From: Lamellibrachia columna
Lineage: Eukaryota; Annelida; Polychaeta; Sabellida; Siboglinidae
Assembly (NCBI GenBank): GCA_963662155.1
Contig: OY759265.1
Coordinates: forward strand, 10,179,693 to 10,243,692
DNA length: 64,000 bases
Direction of reading: 5' to 3'
Shown: positions 26,101 through 35,265 of the stretch, piece by piece
Layout: every line of letters starts with the position of its first letter
Position numbering within the stretch: the first letter of the stretch is position 1
Position numbers and translations under genes: made by a program
The notes under the pieces: generated by a model
What the model saw: the letters and a program-made list of their open reading frames with translations, nothing else
Told to the model about the DNA's origin: nothing
The model's database searches: none

Positions 26101-29100
26101 GTAACACACATAACTAAGATAAATAACACTGTTGTTGTAACACACGTAACTAAGATAAATAACACTGTTGTTGTAACACACGTAACTAAGATAAATAATA
26201 CTGTTGTTGTAACACACGTAACTAAGGTTGTTGTAACACAGGTTGGGGATCAGATTCTGAGCATCAATGAAGAGAGCACAGAGGGACTGACTCACTCGGA
26301 AGCTGTTGAACAACTCAAGGCCATAGAGGGCACCATTCGACTTGAGGTCATACAAGGTGAGTCATTGACACATGTGCACACATGCATGTGCGTGTGCACC
26401 CCTGCATGACTGCTGTTGCTGCATGTTGCTCGATCACCAAAGCCATGAATGACTCCAGCAAGAAAATGTTGTCAATGTCACTACCAGAAATCTTGAATTA
26501 ATAATTTCTATTACTTGGTTATGCTTCTTGTCAGAACGTACACTAAGAATCAGCAAGTTGTATGTCTTCATCAGTGATGCACAGTGAAAGAAGTTGGTCA
26601 TTGTAGCTGAGAGATCTACGTATATTTGGATGTTTTTTATTTCTTGGTTCACATATTTTATATAAACATGGGTTAGTTGAATCTTCTTGTGGAAAAAATT
26701 AGGTTGTCATATATGCAGATGCAGGAGTAGTAGATGATGTTTTTGTTGAACTTTTATGTTAGCTCCCTGCCCTCCTAGCGAGATAGAGTCAGTCTCCTGC
26801 TAGAATGATAGAGTCAGTCACTGCTAAAATTTAGTCAGTTCCCTGCTAGAGAGATAGAATTAGTCCCTGCTAGAGAGATTGATTCAGTTCCCTGCTAGAG
26901 AGATATAATCGCTCCCCGTTACAGAGATAGAGTCAGTTCACTGTTAGAGAGATAGAATAGGCTCCTTACTAGAGAGATAGAGTCGGTCTCTGCTACAGAG
27001 ATAGAACTAGAGTCAGTTTGCTGCCAGAGAGATAGAGTCGGTTCCCTACCTGAGAGACAGAGTCAGTTCCCTGCAAGAGAGATAGACTCAGTTCCCTGCT
27101 ACAGAGATAGAGTCCCTTCCTTGCTACAGAAATAGACTCGGTTCCCTGCTACAGAGATAGAGTCCCTTCCTTGCTACAGAAATAGACTCGGTTCCGTTCT
27201 AGAGAGAGAGTCGGTTCCTTGCTACAAAGATAGAATCAGTTCCCTGCTACAGAGATAGTGTTGGTTCCCTGCTACAGAGATAGTGTTGGTTCCCTGCTAC
27301 AGAGATAGAGTTGGTTCCCTGCTAGAGGAAATAGAGTCGGTTCCCTGCTTGATAGACAGAGTCAGTTCCCTGTTAGAGGAGATAGAGTTGGTTCCCCGCT
27401 AGAGAGATAGAGTCGGTTCCCTGCTGGAGAGATAGAGTCGGTTCGCTGCCAGAGAAAGAGATAGAGACAGTCCCCTGCTAGAGAGATAGAGGCGGTCCGC
27501 TGCCAGAGAGAGAGATAGAGACAGTCCCCTGCTAGAGAGATAGAGACGGTCCCCTGCTAGAGAGATAGAGACAGTCCCCTGCTAGAGAGATAGAGGCGGT
27601 CCGCTGCCAGAGAGAGAGAGACGGTCCCCTGCTAGAGAGATAGAGACGGTCCCCTGCTAGAGAGATAGAGACGGTCCCCTGCTAGAGAGAGAGATAGAGA
27701 CGGTCCCCTGCTAGAGAGAGAGATAGAGACGGTCCCCTGCTAGAGAGATAGAGACAGTCCCCTGCTAGAGAGATAGAGGCGGTCCCCTGCTAGAGAGATA
27801 GAGATGGTCCCCTGCTAGAGAGATAGAGACGGTCCCCTGCTAGAAAGATAGAGACAGTCCCCTGCTAGAGAGATAGAGACAGTCCCCTGCTAGAGAGATA
27901 GAGACGGTCCGCTGCCAGAGAGAGAGATAGAGACAGTCCCCTGCTAGAGAGATAGAGACAGTCCCCTGCTAGAGAGATAGAGACGGTCCGCTGCCAGAGA
28001 GAGAGATAGAGACAGTCCCCTGCTAGAGAGATAGAGGCGGTCCCCTGCTAGAGAGATAGAGGCGGTCCCCTGCTAGAGAGATAGAGACAGTCCCCTGCTA
28101 AAGAGATAGAGACGGTCCGCTGCCAGAGAGAGAGATAGAGACAGTCCCCTGCTAGAGAGATAGAGACAGTCCCCTGCTAGAGAGATAGAGACGGTCCGCT
28201 GCCAGAGAGAGAGAGACAGTCCCCTGCTAGAGAGATAGAGGCGGTCCCCTGCTAGAGAGACAGAGGCGGTCCCCTGCTAGAGAGATAGAGATGGTCCCCT
28301 GCTAGAGAGATAGAGACGGTCCCCTGCTAGAGAGATAGAGACAGTCCCCTGCTAGAGAGATAGATACGGTCCCCTGCTAGAGAGATAGAGACGGTCCCCT
28401 GCTAGAGAGATAGAGGCGGTCCCCTGCTAGAGAGATAGAGGCGGTCCCCTGCTAGAGAGATAGAGGCGGTCCCCTGCTAGAGAGATAGAGACGGTCCCCT
28501 GCTAGAGAGATAGAGGCGGTCCCCTGCTAGAGAGATAGAGACAGTCCCCTGCTAGAGAGATAGAGACAGTCCCCTGCTAGAGAGATAGTGGCGGTCCCCT
28601 GCTAGAGAGATAGAGGCGGTCCCCTGCTAGAGAGATAGAGACAGTCCCCTGCTAGAGAGAGAGATAGAGGCGGTCCCCTGCTAGAGAGATAGAGGCGGTC
28701 CCCTGCTAGAGAGATAGAGGCGGTCCCCTGCTAGAGAGATAGAGACAGTCCCCTGCTAGAGAGATGGAGGTGGTCCCCTGCTAGAGAGATAGAGGCGGTC
28801 CCCTGCTAGAGAGATAGAGACAGTCCCCTGCTAGAGAGATAGAGACGGTCCCCTGCTAGAGAGATAGAGGCGGTCCGCTGCCAGAGAGAGAGATAGAGGC
28901 GGTCCCCTGCTAGAGAGATAGAGACGGTCCCCTGCTAGAGAGATAGAGGCGGTCCCCTGCTAGAGAGACAGAGGCGGTCCCCTGTTAAAGAACTTGTAGG
29001 TCACCTTCCCATTTGTGCAGATATGATAAAGACTACCTGGTAACATACCTTTGTGAGAGTGCATGCATGTGTGTGTGTTTATATATGTTTTATGCGTGTG

Positions 29101-32100
29101 TACATGTTACACAAAGCTGTAGATGTCTGTTCACAAGACATCTGTGTCAAGCCATCCCTGGTCCCTTCCGACCATCCCAGCCTCTCTCTAACCAGGCTGT
29201 GCAGAAAACTAACTATTAACCCGTAACCCTCTGACTGATCATTGATGCAATGAAGACGTTGACTGACTGCCCCCTCAGTAAATGTCTGCTGGAATGTGTC
29301 CGCTTGTCGCATGCCGCTTAGTTGTTGGGTTGCAGGCGAGCCACTGCTGTTCAACAGTCGCGCCCCCAACACCTGGCCAGCTGCACATGTTGAGGATGTC
29401 GTGGACTACTCGGATGAAGGGTGGGTATAACCCCATGCTCTTGTGACAGGGTTAAGGAGAAGTGCAAGGGGTATACAGAAATCAAACAATTACCAGCCAT
29501 TTTTGGCACTGTTTTTTGTAATGTTTGCTGTTTTAACTGAAAAAATTGGTTAAACTGTCAATAACAACTGCTCTAATCTTTAGTGCCTTCTGCAAGTTTA
29601 CTAAAAAATACTTGTGACACAAATGTGCTAGCAAATTCTATAACAGTTGCGACCAGTTAAGACCCGTATCCATCTGTTTTTATAATGTAGCCACCTAAAA
29701 TACATATGCCTCTTCATATCATCCTCATAATTGACCATCACACTGTCAAAGGAAACCAGCAGTGACTCGATAAAATCATCTTTGGATTTAGTTATTGCTT
29801 ATGTAGTCGATTTTAACATAATTTTCCAAAACCTTTCCCTTAAATGAAATGCTGATGTAGGTCGTCCACTAGCGCTTTAATCATCAGCATTTTCGTTCTT
29901 GTGGTCAAGTACTGTTTTTAAATTCTCATCATGTCCTTGCTCAGCTTCCTTCAAATAAAACATTGGCTATATATATATATATAATATATATATATATATT
30001 ATATATATATATATTGAAATATGACACACATGTTTCAAAGTCTGTTTATTTATGTTTCACTAGCTACTGTGGGTTAGTCCACACTTAGTCCGCATGTTGA
30101 CCTGGCTCAGTTGCTGTGTTGCTTTATATGTTGTTCTGTTGGCTCTTACACGTTCCTTGCAGGGAACCAAGTGAAAAGCTTTCTGCATGACTGTTGTTGT
30201 ACATAATATCAAGCTGTTGTTGTATCACTTTATGCTGTTCTTTGGCTGTACTCGGTTTCGTTTTAGTGCATTACTTTTATCCAAGCACAATATGGTGATT
30301 ACACACAGGTGAAGTGTTGTTTGCGATAATAGGGGAATGGGGTGAAACTATGTGCACACAACAAGTACAGCTGTATAGCATAATAGAGCTGGTACCTTCA
30401 TTGCCTGGTACCCCAGGCATAGGCATACTGTTGCATTGCATTCAACAGGGAGCTTACCAAATCAGCAAAGTAGTTGTTTATTTTACCAATAGGCGTGCAA
30501 GATGAAGCAATATTTAACGTTGTTAACGACACCAAATTTACACTCAAATGTAACAAATCCTTATCCAGCCAGTCTTGCCATGTCCAGTGACGGTGAGATT
30601 GGTCGCTGTGGACACGATAACGCTGATGTGTGAAATTGAAACTTTAAAAAAGTCATTATTAACCGCTGTGATAGGTGTCTATTTGATATGCTGCAGCAGA
30701 AATTATGTGACAGACACAGTCATAGAGACATCGCCATGTAAATTCACGTTAGACTGATAAAGTAAATGTTATGAACACGAAGCAATATCTGCATCAAATT
30801 TACATCTTGAGTTTGTATGTTTACTTTGTATTTTAACTGTGCAATTCTATTTGATGCCAGTGAAGTGGTGCACTTGCCCAAGAAAGTGGTGCACTTGCCC
30901 AAGAAAGTCAACAAGGAGTGAGCCAGATGGGACATGCTTTCAGTTTGTTTTCCCTTCAGTTTGCATGTTATTTTCTTGCCCAGACATCCATGGTTTTCTC
31001 CCTGTCATCCAACACTGTGGGTGCATTGCAACAATCTCCACTTGTCATTTTCATCAGTATGTTATCTGTCATTACAATCAAAATCCATACTTAGTATGCT
31101 GATGTTATAAATTCCTAATAGCAAGTTTTACCTGAAATCATATACCCTAATACACCTGGTAACTTTTTATTTTAATCCGTCGACTCCCAAATAGTTGAGG
31201 AAAAAAAAGGTTTATGGTTGAATAAAACTCTTGCTTCCTACCATCAGTTTAACCTCTGTTGCTCATCATCCAACAGTGAGCCGTCTGGTGAATCTTCCAT
31301 TATTTCTCAGTAAGCCTTCCATGGATTGTGGGAGAGTTCAATATAATTAAACCTCCCACTATCTGTCCATAGAAATGACTGCACAGGATCAAAGGTTCTG
31401 TTATTGTTAGAGCTCATTTTCAAAGTGATGCGTTCATATTTGTTTTCGTAATAATAATAAACTTTATTTATACACTAATTTATTTATATTATTAAGAATA
31501 AATATTATTATATGTATCCAGAATAATATTGCTCTTCAAGAGTATTTACATTTGACTAAAATGTTAACACTTAATTAAATACTGATTAATATAGTTACTA
31601 AGAATTACAGTTCAGTACTAAAGACTGTGACTAATAAAAAGACAAAACATCGGTTAAGACTTGCGTGAACAAAACTGAATTAGACAAACTAAACACAGAG
31701 AAACTATAACGTATAAAGTTCATATGAGAATAGACACACGACCTATTCATATGTGAATACTATGAAGTGTTCACAACAGACGTAAACATTACATAGTTAC
31801 AACATTTCAGTGTGATCCATCGGTTTTGTTTGCCATTGATGTATAGTGCAAGTTTAAAGGTTTGTTGTGTCGGTACTATTCGCAATACATGTATATCAGA
31901 AATCGTGTAACTGACTTATATTGTTGTGTACGACAGAGACGCCGCTCAGATCAAGCGAATCACTCTGGAGAGAGGTGTTGAAGGCCTGGGCTTCTCGATC
32001 GTTGGTGGATACGGCAGTCCCCATGGTGACTTGCCGATCTACGTCAAGACAGTGTTCGCAAAGGGCGCCGCAGCCGAGAATGGTGTTCTAAAGCGTGGCG

Positions 32101-32210
32101 ACCAGATTGTGTCTGTCAACAATGAGACACTAGAGGGCGCCACTCATGAACAAGCCGTGCAGATCTTAAAAAGGGCGAAGGGCACAATCGAGCTGACAGT
32201 TTTATCCTGA
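4626..32210 (+). CDS. MPDZ: Multi-PDZ scaffold protein, MPDZ/MUPP1-PATJ family (3' part, 15 exons)
   Basis: Exons: 4626-4703, 5060-5176, 6077-6175, 6690-6764, 9313-9451, 11072-11235, 11725-11808, 12081-12305, 13711-13827, 14342-14504, 17589-17651, 23598-23776, 26242-26356, 29336-29420, 31937-32210 (stop TGA). All junctions are AG/GT and the phases agree; the sum is 1977 nt, or 658 residues plus stop. Five PDZ domains follow in order and match PDZ9 to PDZ13 of vertebrate MPDZ, including the near-identical block '[20 protein letters not shown]' and the ending 'ELTVLS'. The family comprises scaffolds of tight or septate junctions and polarity complexes that bind C-terminal peptides of membrane proteins. 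The N-terminal L27 and earlier PDZ domains must lie upstream of the window. PATJ is the alternative name, since invertebrates often carry one gene for both. No start codon is in the window. Confidence 0.93.
5156..9451 (+). CDS. MPDZ: PDZ domain 1 of 5 in window (PDZ9-like), exons 2-5
   Basis: The domain is built from the end of exon 2 (RTVMLQK), exon 6077-6175 with the peptide-binding loop 'SRGLGIEV' and '[15 protein letters not shown]', exon 6690-6764 ('[20 protein letters not shown]') and exon 9313-9451 ('[19 protein letters not shown]'), followed by a polar Ser/Gln/His-rich linker. The order loop, Gaa[10 protein letters not shown] and ALELLK is a full canonical PDZ fold. The carboxylate-binding loop is GLGI rather than GLGF, which is common. 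Confidence 0.92.
5770..5990. repeat. Imperfect two-copy repeat, related to 58140-58320
   Basis: 'ggattttgtttgatgtaggt' followed by 'atatttt/c..agcctga-agatgg-ga-act' occurs twice in tandem at about 5777-5840 and 5848-5905. The second copy, with its 3' flank (ctcgatcgga..gg-atgcta), resembles 58220-58320 in CENPC intron, same orientation. This looks like an interspersed element of unknown class. Confidence 0.6.
7337..7780. repeat. 44-bp minisatellite, about 10 copies, each with an internal inverted repeat
   Basis: The unit begins 'gtgcatggggtggcactcca' and ends 'cccatgcacaggtatt'. Period 44 bp, with one shortened unit near 7560. Within each unit gtgcatggg and cccatgcac are inverted, so each copy can fold into a hairpin. 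It lies in intron 4 of the PDZ gene (6765-9312). Open frames over it on both strands are by-products of the repeat. Confidence 0.9.
8109..8162. repeat. Short 10-bp tandem repeat (cactgtgtac)
   Basis: Five slightly diverged copies of cactgtgtac in a row inside PDZ gene intron 4. Confidence 0.75.
10774..11035. repeat. 27-bp minisatellite abutting PDZ exon 6
   Basis: About ten copies of a 27-bp unit (gctactggggccacacacac then cctcatt). The 5' copies are degenerate and the middle ones nearly identical. It ends 37 bp before the exon at 11072. The plus frame that enters the exon is open through the array and encodes a 9-residue repeat (LLLGPHTPS). Confidence 0.9.
11072..12190 (+). CDS. MPDZ: PDZ domain 2 of 5 (PDZ10-like), exons 6-8
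   Basis: Exon 11072-11235 carries '[19 protein letters not shown]', the GLGLSIVGG loop and a Cys-containing linker. Exon 11725-11808 carries '[20 protein letters not shown]' and 'WAGDQILE'. Exon 12081-12305 starts '[20 protein letters not shown]'. 'CPI-PGQE' and '[10 protein letters not shown]' are signatures of MPDZ PDZ10 and the matching PATJ domain. Exon 6 starts only 37 bp after a 27-bp minisatellite that is open in the same reading frame. Confidence 0.96.
12150..14504 (+). CDS. MPDZ: PDZ domain 3 of 5 (PDZ11-like), exons 8-10
   Basis: Exon 8 continues with '[20 protein letters not shown]' and 'GIFISDV'. Exon 13711-13827 gives '[20 protein letters not shown]' then '[18 protein letters not shown]'. 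Exon 14342-14504 closes the fold ('[14 protein letters not shown]') and then runs into a Ser/His/Lys-rich linker ('[18 protein letters not shown]'). The order and the [11 protein letters not shown] block match MPDZ PDZ11. The Ser/His-rich linker has no recognised domain. Confidence 0.95.
12600..13270 (-). mobile_element. LINE reverse-transcriptase C-terminal fragment (CR1/L2-like), degraded
   Basis: The minus strand from 13270 down reads '[20 protein letters not shown]', 'LQHVQ', then with frame shifts '[14 protein letters not shown]', '[13 protein letters not shown]' and a 'CGTPSLLVL' segment. This is the tail typical of non-LTR retrotransposon ORF2 proteins (RLDYCNSLL.., LQ.VQN.AAR, ..LWNSLP). 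It has frame shifts and stops, so it is dead. An A/T-rich tail (ataataataatatata) at 12560-12590 would be the 3' end. It lies in PDZ gene intron 8, antisense. Confidence 0.75.
13440..13565. repeat. CA/CATA-rich microsatellite
   Basis: Mixed (cacg), (catg), (cata) and (ca) short runs in PDZ gene intron 8. Confidence 0.85.
14055..14165. repeat. GT-rich microsatellite
   Basis: Imperfect gt/gtgc/gtttac runs in PDZ gene intron 9. Confidence 0.85.
15345..15422 (+). repeat. 78-bp direct repeat, copy 1, flanking the pogo-like element
   Basis: Starts agctttaactgatattatca and ends cacaaagatact. Copy 2 at 16424-16501 is identical apart from one base (t to a near 15369/16448). The pair brackets the element at 15422-16420. 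Confidence 0.95.
15422..16420. mobile_element. Non-autonomous pogo/Tigger-like DNA element, about 1.0 kb
   Basis: The ends are inverted: 5' tacagtcgagcctcgttata and 3' tataacgaggcgcgactgta, both bounded by TA, as in pogo/Tigger elements of the Tc1-mariner superfamily. Inside there is no transposase. A second, shorter copy at 46811-47362 lies in the opposite orientation and shares internal sequence (ggggtccacgac.., gaacgagtatcaacgtgttg). It lies in PDZ gene intron 10. Confidence 0.88.
16424..16501 (+). repeat. 78-bp direct repeat, copy 2
   Basis: Second copy of 15345-15422, starting three bases after the TA end of the pogo-like element. A mariner-type target duplication is only TA, so this flank duplication needs another explanation. 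Confidence 0.95.
16611..16657 (+). other. MPDZ: Candidate 47-nt cassette exon in PDZ gene intron 10
   Basis: A strong pyrimidine tract (ctctttcctgttttccaacacag) precedes 47 nt that end in AAAAAG/gtaaca. Joined to exon 10 it reads '[16 protein letters not shown]', but 47 nt is not a multiple of three, so joining to exon 17589 gives an immediate TGA. It could be a poison exon, an alternative end or chance. Confidence 0.35.
17295..17328. repeat. Perfect 16-bp palindrome with 2-bp spacer
   Basis: gttaacttactttcaa, then tg, then ttgaaagtaagttaac. Perfect arms. It lies in PDZ gene intron 10, about 260 bp before exon 11. Confidence 0.95.
17589..26356 (+). CDS. MPDZ: PDZ domain 4 of 5 (PDZ12-like), exons 11-13
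   Basis: Exon 17589-17651 is a 21-codon linker (phase 1 at both ends, '[19 protein letters not shown]'). Exon 23598-23776 carries '[20 protein letters not shown]', '[10 protein letters not shown]' and '[11 protein letters not shown]'. Exon 26242-26356 carries '[20 protein letters not shown]' and '[18 protein letters not shown]'. The [14 protein letters not shown] block is diagnostic of MPDZ PDZ12. The intron between exons 11 and 12 is about 5.9 kb. The acceptor of exon 13 sits inside the last unit of a 36-bp minisatellite. Confidence 0.93.
18524..18745. repeat. 28-bp minisatellite, 8 copies
   Basis: Unit aatgctacctctggatgtga then gttcactg. Copies differ by one or two bases. It lies in PDZ gene intron 11 and is followed directly by a SINE-like piece. 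Confidence 0.93.
18755..18870 (+). mobile_element. SINE-like fragment
   Basis: 'ttgggcaatttcattcaccg' after a 'ggttccagtcc' box-B-like stretch matches the body of the tRNA-SINE candidate at 45145-45250 (cttgggcagtttcgtttacc). Confidence 0.45.
18871..23597. other. Large intron of the PDZ gene with no supported gene
   Basis: Several open frames exist (for example 21734-22151 and 22163-22483, plus) but none has recognisable similarity, splice support or plausible composition. A candidate exon at 21536-21599 has a good acceptor and donor but breaks the frame. Confidence 0.5.
23946..23982. repeat. (TA)n then (TATG)n microsatellite
   Basis: tatatatatatatatatatg followed by tatgtatgtatg, immediately before the LINE fragment at 23980. 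Confidence 0.9.
23975..24285 (+). mobile_element. LINE reverse-transcriptase fragment (C-terminal)
   Basis: An open stretch reads '[20 protein letters not shown]', '[20 protein letters not shown]', then '[20 protein letters not shown]'. This is the post-catalytic part of CR1/L2-type ORF2 proteins (..F..KYLGV...D...D..I..R...A...). No catalytic motif is included. It lies in PDZ gene intron 12, same strand. Confidence 0.8.
24433..25513. mobile_element. hAT-like non-autonomous element, 1.08 kb
   Basis: Ends are a perfect 15-bp inverted pair: cagggcacgaaataa at 24433 and ttatttcgtgccctg ending at 25513. The flanks share GTGTTT, compatible with a decayed hAT target duplication. Inside, ttgctatgcaaaa / ttttgcatagcaa at 24473-24502 form a subterminal palindrome. 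An 80-codon open frame (24671-24910) resembles no transposase I know. Confidence 0.82.
25905..26241. repeat. 36-bp minisatellite running into PDZ exon 13
   Basis: About nine units of aacactgttgttgtaacaca then cgtaactaagataaat, with a few shorter ones. The last, truncated unit supplies the acceptor (gttgttgtaacacag/GTTGGG). The plus frame of exon 13 is open back through four to five units (12-residue repeat [12 protein letters not shown]). Confidence 0.92.
26775..28985. repeat. 2.2-kb, 25-bp minisatellite in PDZ gene intron 13
   Basis: Roughly 85 copies of ccctgctagagagatagaga then c[ag]gtc. The 5' third (26775-27450) is divergent (gttccctgctacagagatag), while 27500-28985 is highly homogeneous with alternating 'gacggtc', 'gacagtc' and 'ggcggtc' variants and a recurring 'cgctgccagagagaga' variant. 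No ORF is implied. Confidence 0.95.
29336..32210 (+). CDS. MPDZ: PDZ domain 5 of 5 (PDZ13-like) and C terminus, exons 14-15
   Basis: Exon 29336-29420 (28 codons, linker with '[18 protein letters not shown]') joins at phase 2 to exon 31937-32210. The last exon carries '[20 protein letters not shown]', '[17 protein letters not shown]', '[20 protein letters not shown]' and ends 'GTIELTVLS' then TGA. The canonical GLGF loop is kept and the block is almost the vertebrate MPDZ PDZ13 sequence. The protein stops directly after the domain, as in the vertebrate protein. The donor of exon 14 could also be read four bases later, but only the gt at 29421 keeps the frame. Confidence 0.96.
29966..30016. repeat. 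AT-rich self-complementary microsatellite
   Basis: ctatatatatatatataata followed by three further (AT)n blocks. It could form a cruciform. PDZ gene intron 14. Confidence 0.85.
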
Positions 32211-33030
32211 CACGAGGCAGCTGTGGCATCGGTGGTTGCCATGGTGATGACGTGGCGACAGACTAAGCAGAGACATTGAAACATGCGGAATTTGAAATGT
32301 GTGGTCATCTGTGACATTCTCCTTTGCTCATTATAACTTGTGTCGTCCTGACTGTGGTCAGGGCATTATTTATGGCTACAGACTGTTTTCATGGTCAGAA
32401 ACTGGGTGGTCAGTGTCATTGACGACTAAGTAATCAGTATGTAATATCACATTTTAACAACAAATGTCGCAACTGGCCGAGAGACGCACCAATGTAGGTG
32501 CCTCGCCGAACGTTGTGGTTTGTTTAGCAATATTTCAGTACCATCTATGCAACGTAGTGTTTTGTATATTACAATGTCTTGTTTTTGTCGACATGCCTAG
32601 ACAGGGTTGAGATGACCACTAAACTAAGCCACACGAGATACATTATACAAAGGTGTGGGTTTGTTTAAAGAAATACAGCAGTAAGTATTGCCGGTGATCA
32701 TGTTATCACTGTCATTTTAACATTTCATTGTATATTACTCTTGAAACTAATGTTACGATGAGATGCTTAGTAATTCGAGTAGGCAAAATATTTATATAAT
32801 TTAACCAATTAATATTTCTTTCATCCTTGAAATCTTCTTTCATTTAGCAAATCCAGTGTTACTTGAAACACTCATTTTATTATTTAGTATAATATATGCA
32901 CCACTGTTTTAATTATCAATGTTTCTCATTTGTTAATGACAGTTACTTTTGTATTTCTAATTTCAGCTGTTCATTGCCAAAAATATATCTCTTTTTTCTT
33001 TCAATAAAAATGATGCTAGTGTTGTTCTTT
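32211..33030 (+). other. MPDZ: 3' UTR of the PDZ gene with AATAAA at 33003-33008
   Basis: No protein-like ORF follows the TGA. The sequence is AT-rich with an AATAAA at 33003-33008, followed about 20 bp on by GT-rich sequence (gttgttctttg), a good cleavage context. A second AATAAA at 33270-33275 is an alternative end. Confidence 0.6.
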
Positions 33031-33706
33031 GACATGTTTTTGGATAGCAATGCAAAGAATTAATATTAACATATTGTGAAAGCAAGAGAAAGATAGATTA
33101 AAAAATGTGCCCATATTTATGTATGAAATAATAGCCCATATGTATGTATGAAATAATAACCCATATTAATGTATCAAATAATAACCCTACCCATTTTGTA
33201 CCATCCAATAACATCATTGTGGGGCAGAGCGTACTCCACTTTAATTTATCAGTTTTACCACTGTACTTCAATAAACTTAGAAAATATAGGGCATAAATAT
33301 TCCGGGGAATGGCGAACAGCGTTCAGTGGATGCTCCATATGATGATGTCAATGTAGATAGATAATGGTATAATGCAACTATTCACCAAATTTTAAGCAAT
33401 TTTTTTTTTCGGGAATGGTAGGGAACGATGAATGGTGGTCATGTTTTGTAACAGCCAAACCATGGCCATTTCCCAACAGAAAAACATACATCAATCGCCA
33501 ATTCCAGGAATATTGATGTCCAAAAATAGGAGAAGATATTGTTGGAACATTCAGCAGAGATTCACAAAAGAAAATACCAGTTATATACACATATAACATT
33601 TAATAAAAACAATATCCTATGTACAGCAGATGATGCTGAATACCCATTAACAGGTGACAAGAAGCCAGGTAAGCATGCCAACTTCTATAACACACTGTCA
33701 CAGGTG

Positions 33707-34234
33707 CAGTTTGTCAGCACACCTGCACAGGTAGGCCAGGACGAGGTATACAGCCAGTTTGTCAGCACACCTGCACAGGTAGGCCAGGACGAGGTATACA
33801 GCCAGTTTGTCAGCACACCTGCACAGGTAGGCCAGGAAGAGGTATACAGCCAGTTTGTCAGCACACCTGCACAGGTAGGCCAGGAAGAGGTATACAGCCA
33901 GTTTGTCAGCACACCTGCACAGGTAGGCCAGGAAGAGGTATACAGCCAGTTTGTCAGCACACCTGCACAGGTAGGCCAGGAAGAGGTATACAGCCAGTTT
34001 GTCAGCACACCTGCACAGGTAGGCCAGGAAGAGGTATACAGCCAGTTTGTCAGCACACCTGCACAGGTAGGCCAGGACGAGGTATACAGCCAGTTTGTCA
34101 GCACACCTGCACAGGTAGGCCAGGAAGAGGTATACAGCCAGTTTGTCAGCACACCTGCACAGGTAGGCCAGGAAGAGGTATACAGCCAGTTTGTCAGCAC
34201 ACCTGCACAGGTAGGCCAGGAAGAGGTATACAGC
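33707..34234. repeat. 48-bp minisatellite, exactly 11 copies
   Basis: Unit cagtttgtcagcacacctgc, acaggtaggccaggaagagg, tatacagc. The copies are identical except for one base (gac versus gaa) in units 1, 2 and 8. Because 48 is divisible by three, frames stay open on both strands; the plus frame (33539-34288) has no ATG before the array. Each unit carries a perfect donor-like CAG/GTAGGC and acceptor-like tgcacag. It lies between the PDZ gene and TRIM23. Confidence 0.96.
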
Positions 34235-35265
34235 CAGTTCTACTTTTATCAAAGGGATTGTACAATGATTTTTTTATTGGTTAACTGATACGCAGCCAGT
34301 TGGGAGTTTTGTATAATTAAAATACCCCAATTTTTTTCAAAGTTCATCTAAATTAACAATGTTATACTTTATGTTAATCTTTATTGCTGCAGTATATTTA
34401 ATGTCAGATATTGTATGAAACGGGAATTTAACAGACATAAATCGCCCAAAGAAAAATGTGATAGATCACCTTTGAATGTGAAGCTCGGCTGGTCCATCTT
34501 ACTGCCATACAATGTCAAACTGTATTTTCTTAACTTTTAAGATATTAAAGATCACAATACTTTTATTTTTAAACAACTGGTCATAATACTAATAAATTCA
34601 ATGCCGCAATGTCCGTGAAACAGTCGTTCAGTTAACCAATAAAAATTGCACGTTCCGTTTAATAAACTGCTCGGAAACATCTATAACAACACATAACTCG
34701 CACATGGTTAACAAAACATAGTTGAAGCTCACTTGTAATTGCTCTTTAAAGAGTTTAAGTGAAATATATATATGAGGGAACATTATATTAAAAATATCAC
34801 ACCAGTTTGTTTGATTCTGTGTAAGTACACAGTCGTAAACAAGCACCTTGATACGTACACATGTCTAGCTGCATGCATGCATGCATACACAATTTTCCTA
34901 TATAGCTGGTATGACATCTATTAAAACACTGAAACAATTACACATAAATTATGATGTTTCAATAAATACTAAGCTGATACAATTAAGGTATTGATTGTAA
35001 TTGATATATTTTATCCATTGAAAACCCTCGTTTACCAGATCATGCAAATAATACTGTCCACTGGTAACTGACAAATGAAACCTTATTTCCTATATTTTCT
35101 CACATTCCCGTATTTGATGTTTCACCATCTTTATTGTAGCCATTTTCTTTGTGGCCTTCAATTCTGTAACCTTACTAGTTTTTACTCTCTTCCTCATCCT
35201 CCCCATTGCGTTCCTACTGGTCTCTCATTGTCCCACACAACCCTGTCTGACTCCCTCCCCGGCTG
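34235..35265. other. Intergenic, includes the 3' UTR of TRIM23
   Basis: AT-rich with no gene. On the minus strand an AATAAA lies at 35135-35130, about 130 bp after the TRIM23 stop, a plausible poly(A) signal. A short (gcat)n run lies at 34871-34886. Confidence 0.45.

Noticed and set aside
25881..26355. Minus ORFs with a '[12 protein letters not shown]' pattern resembling membrane segments
   Set aside because: They are antisense translation of the 36-bp minisatellite.
33539..34288. 249-codon plus ORF encoding a perfect 16-residue repeat (QFVSTPAQVGQEEVYS)
   Set aside because: It has no ATG upstream of the array (it starts at TTG), the 48-bp unit keeps several frames open on both strands, and no flanking domain is recognisable. 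Treated as a minisatellite.
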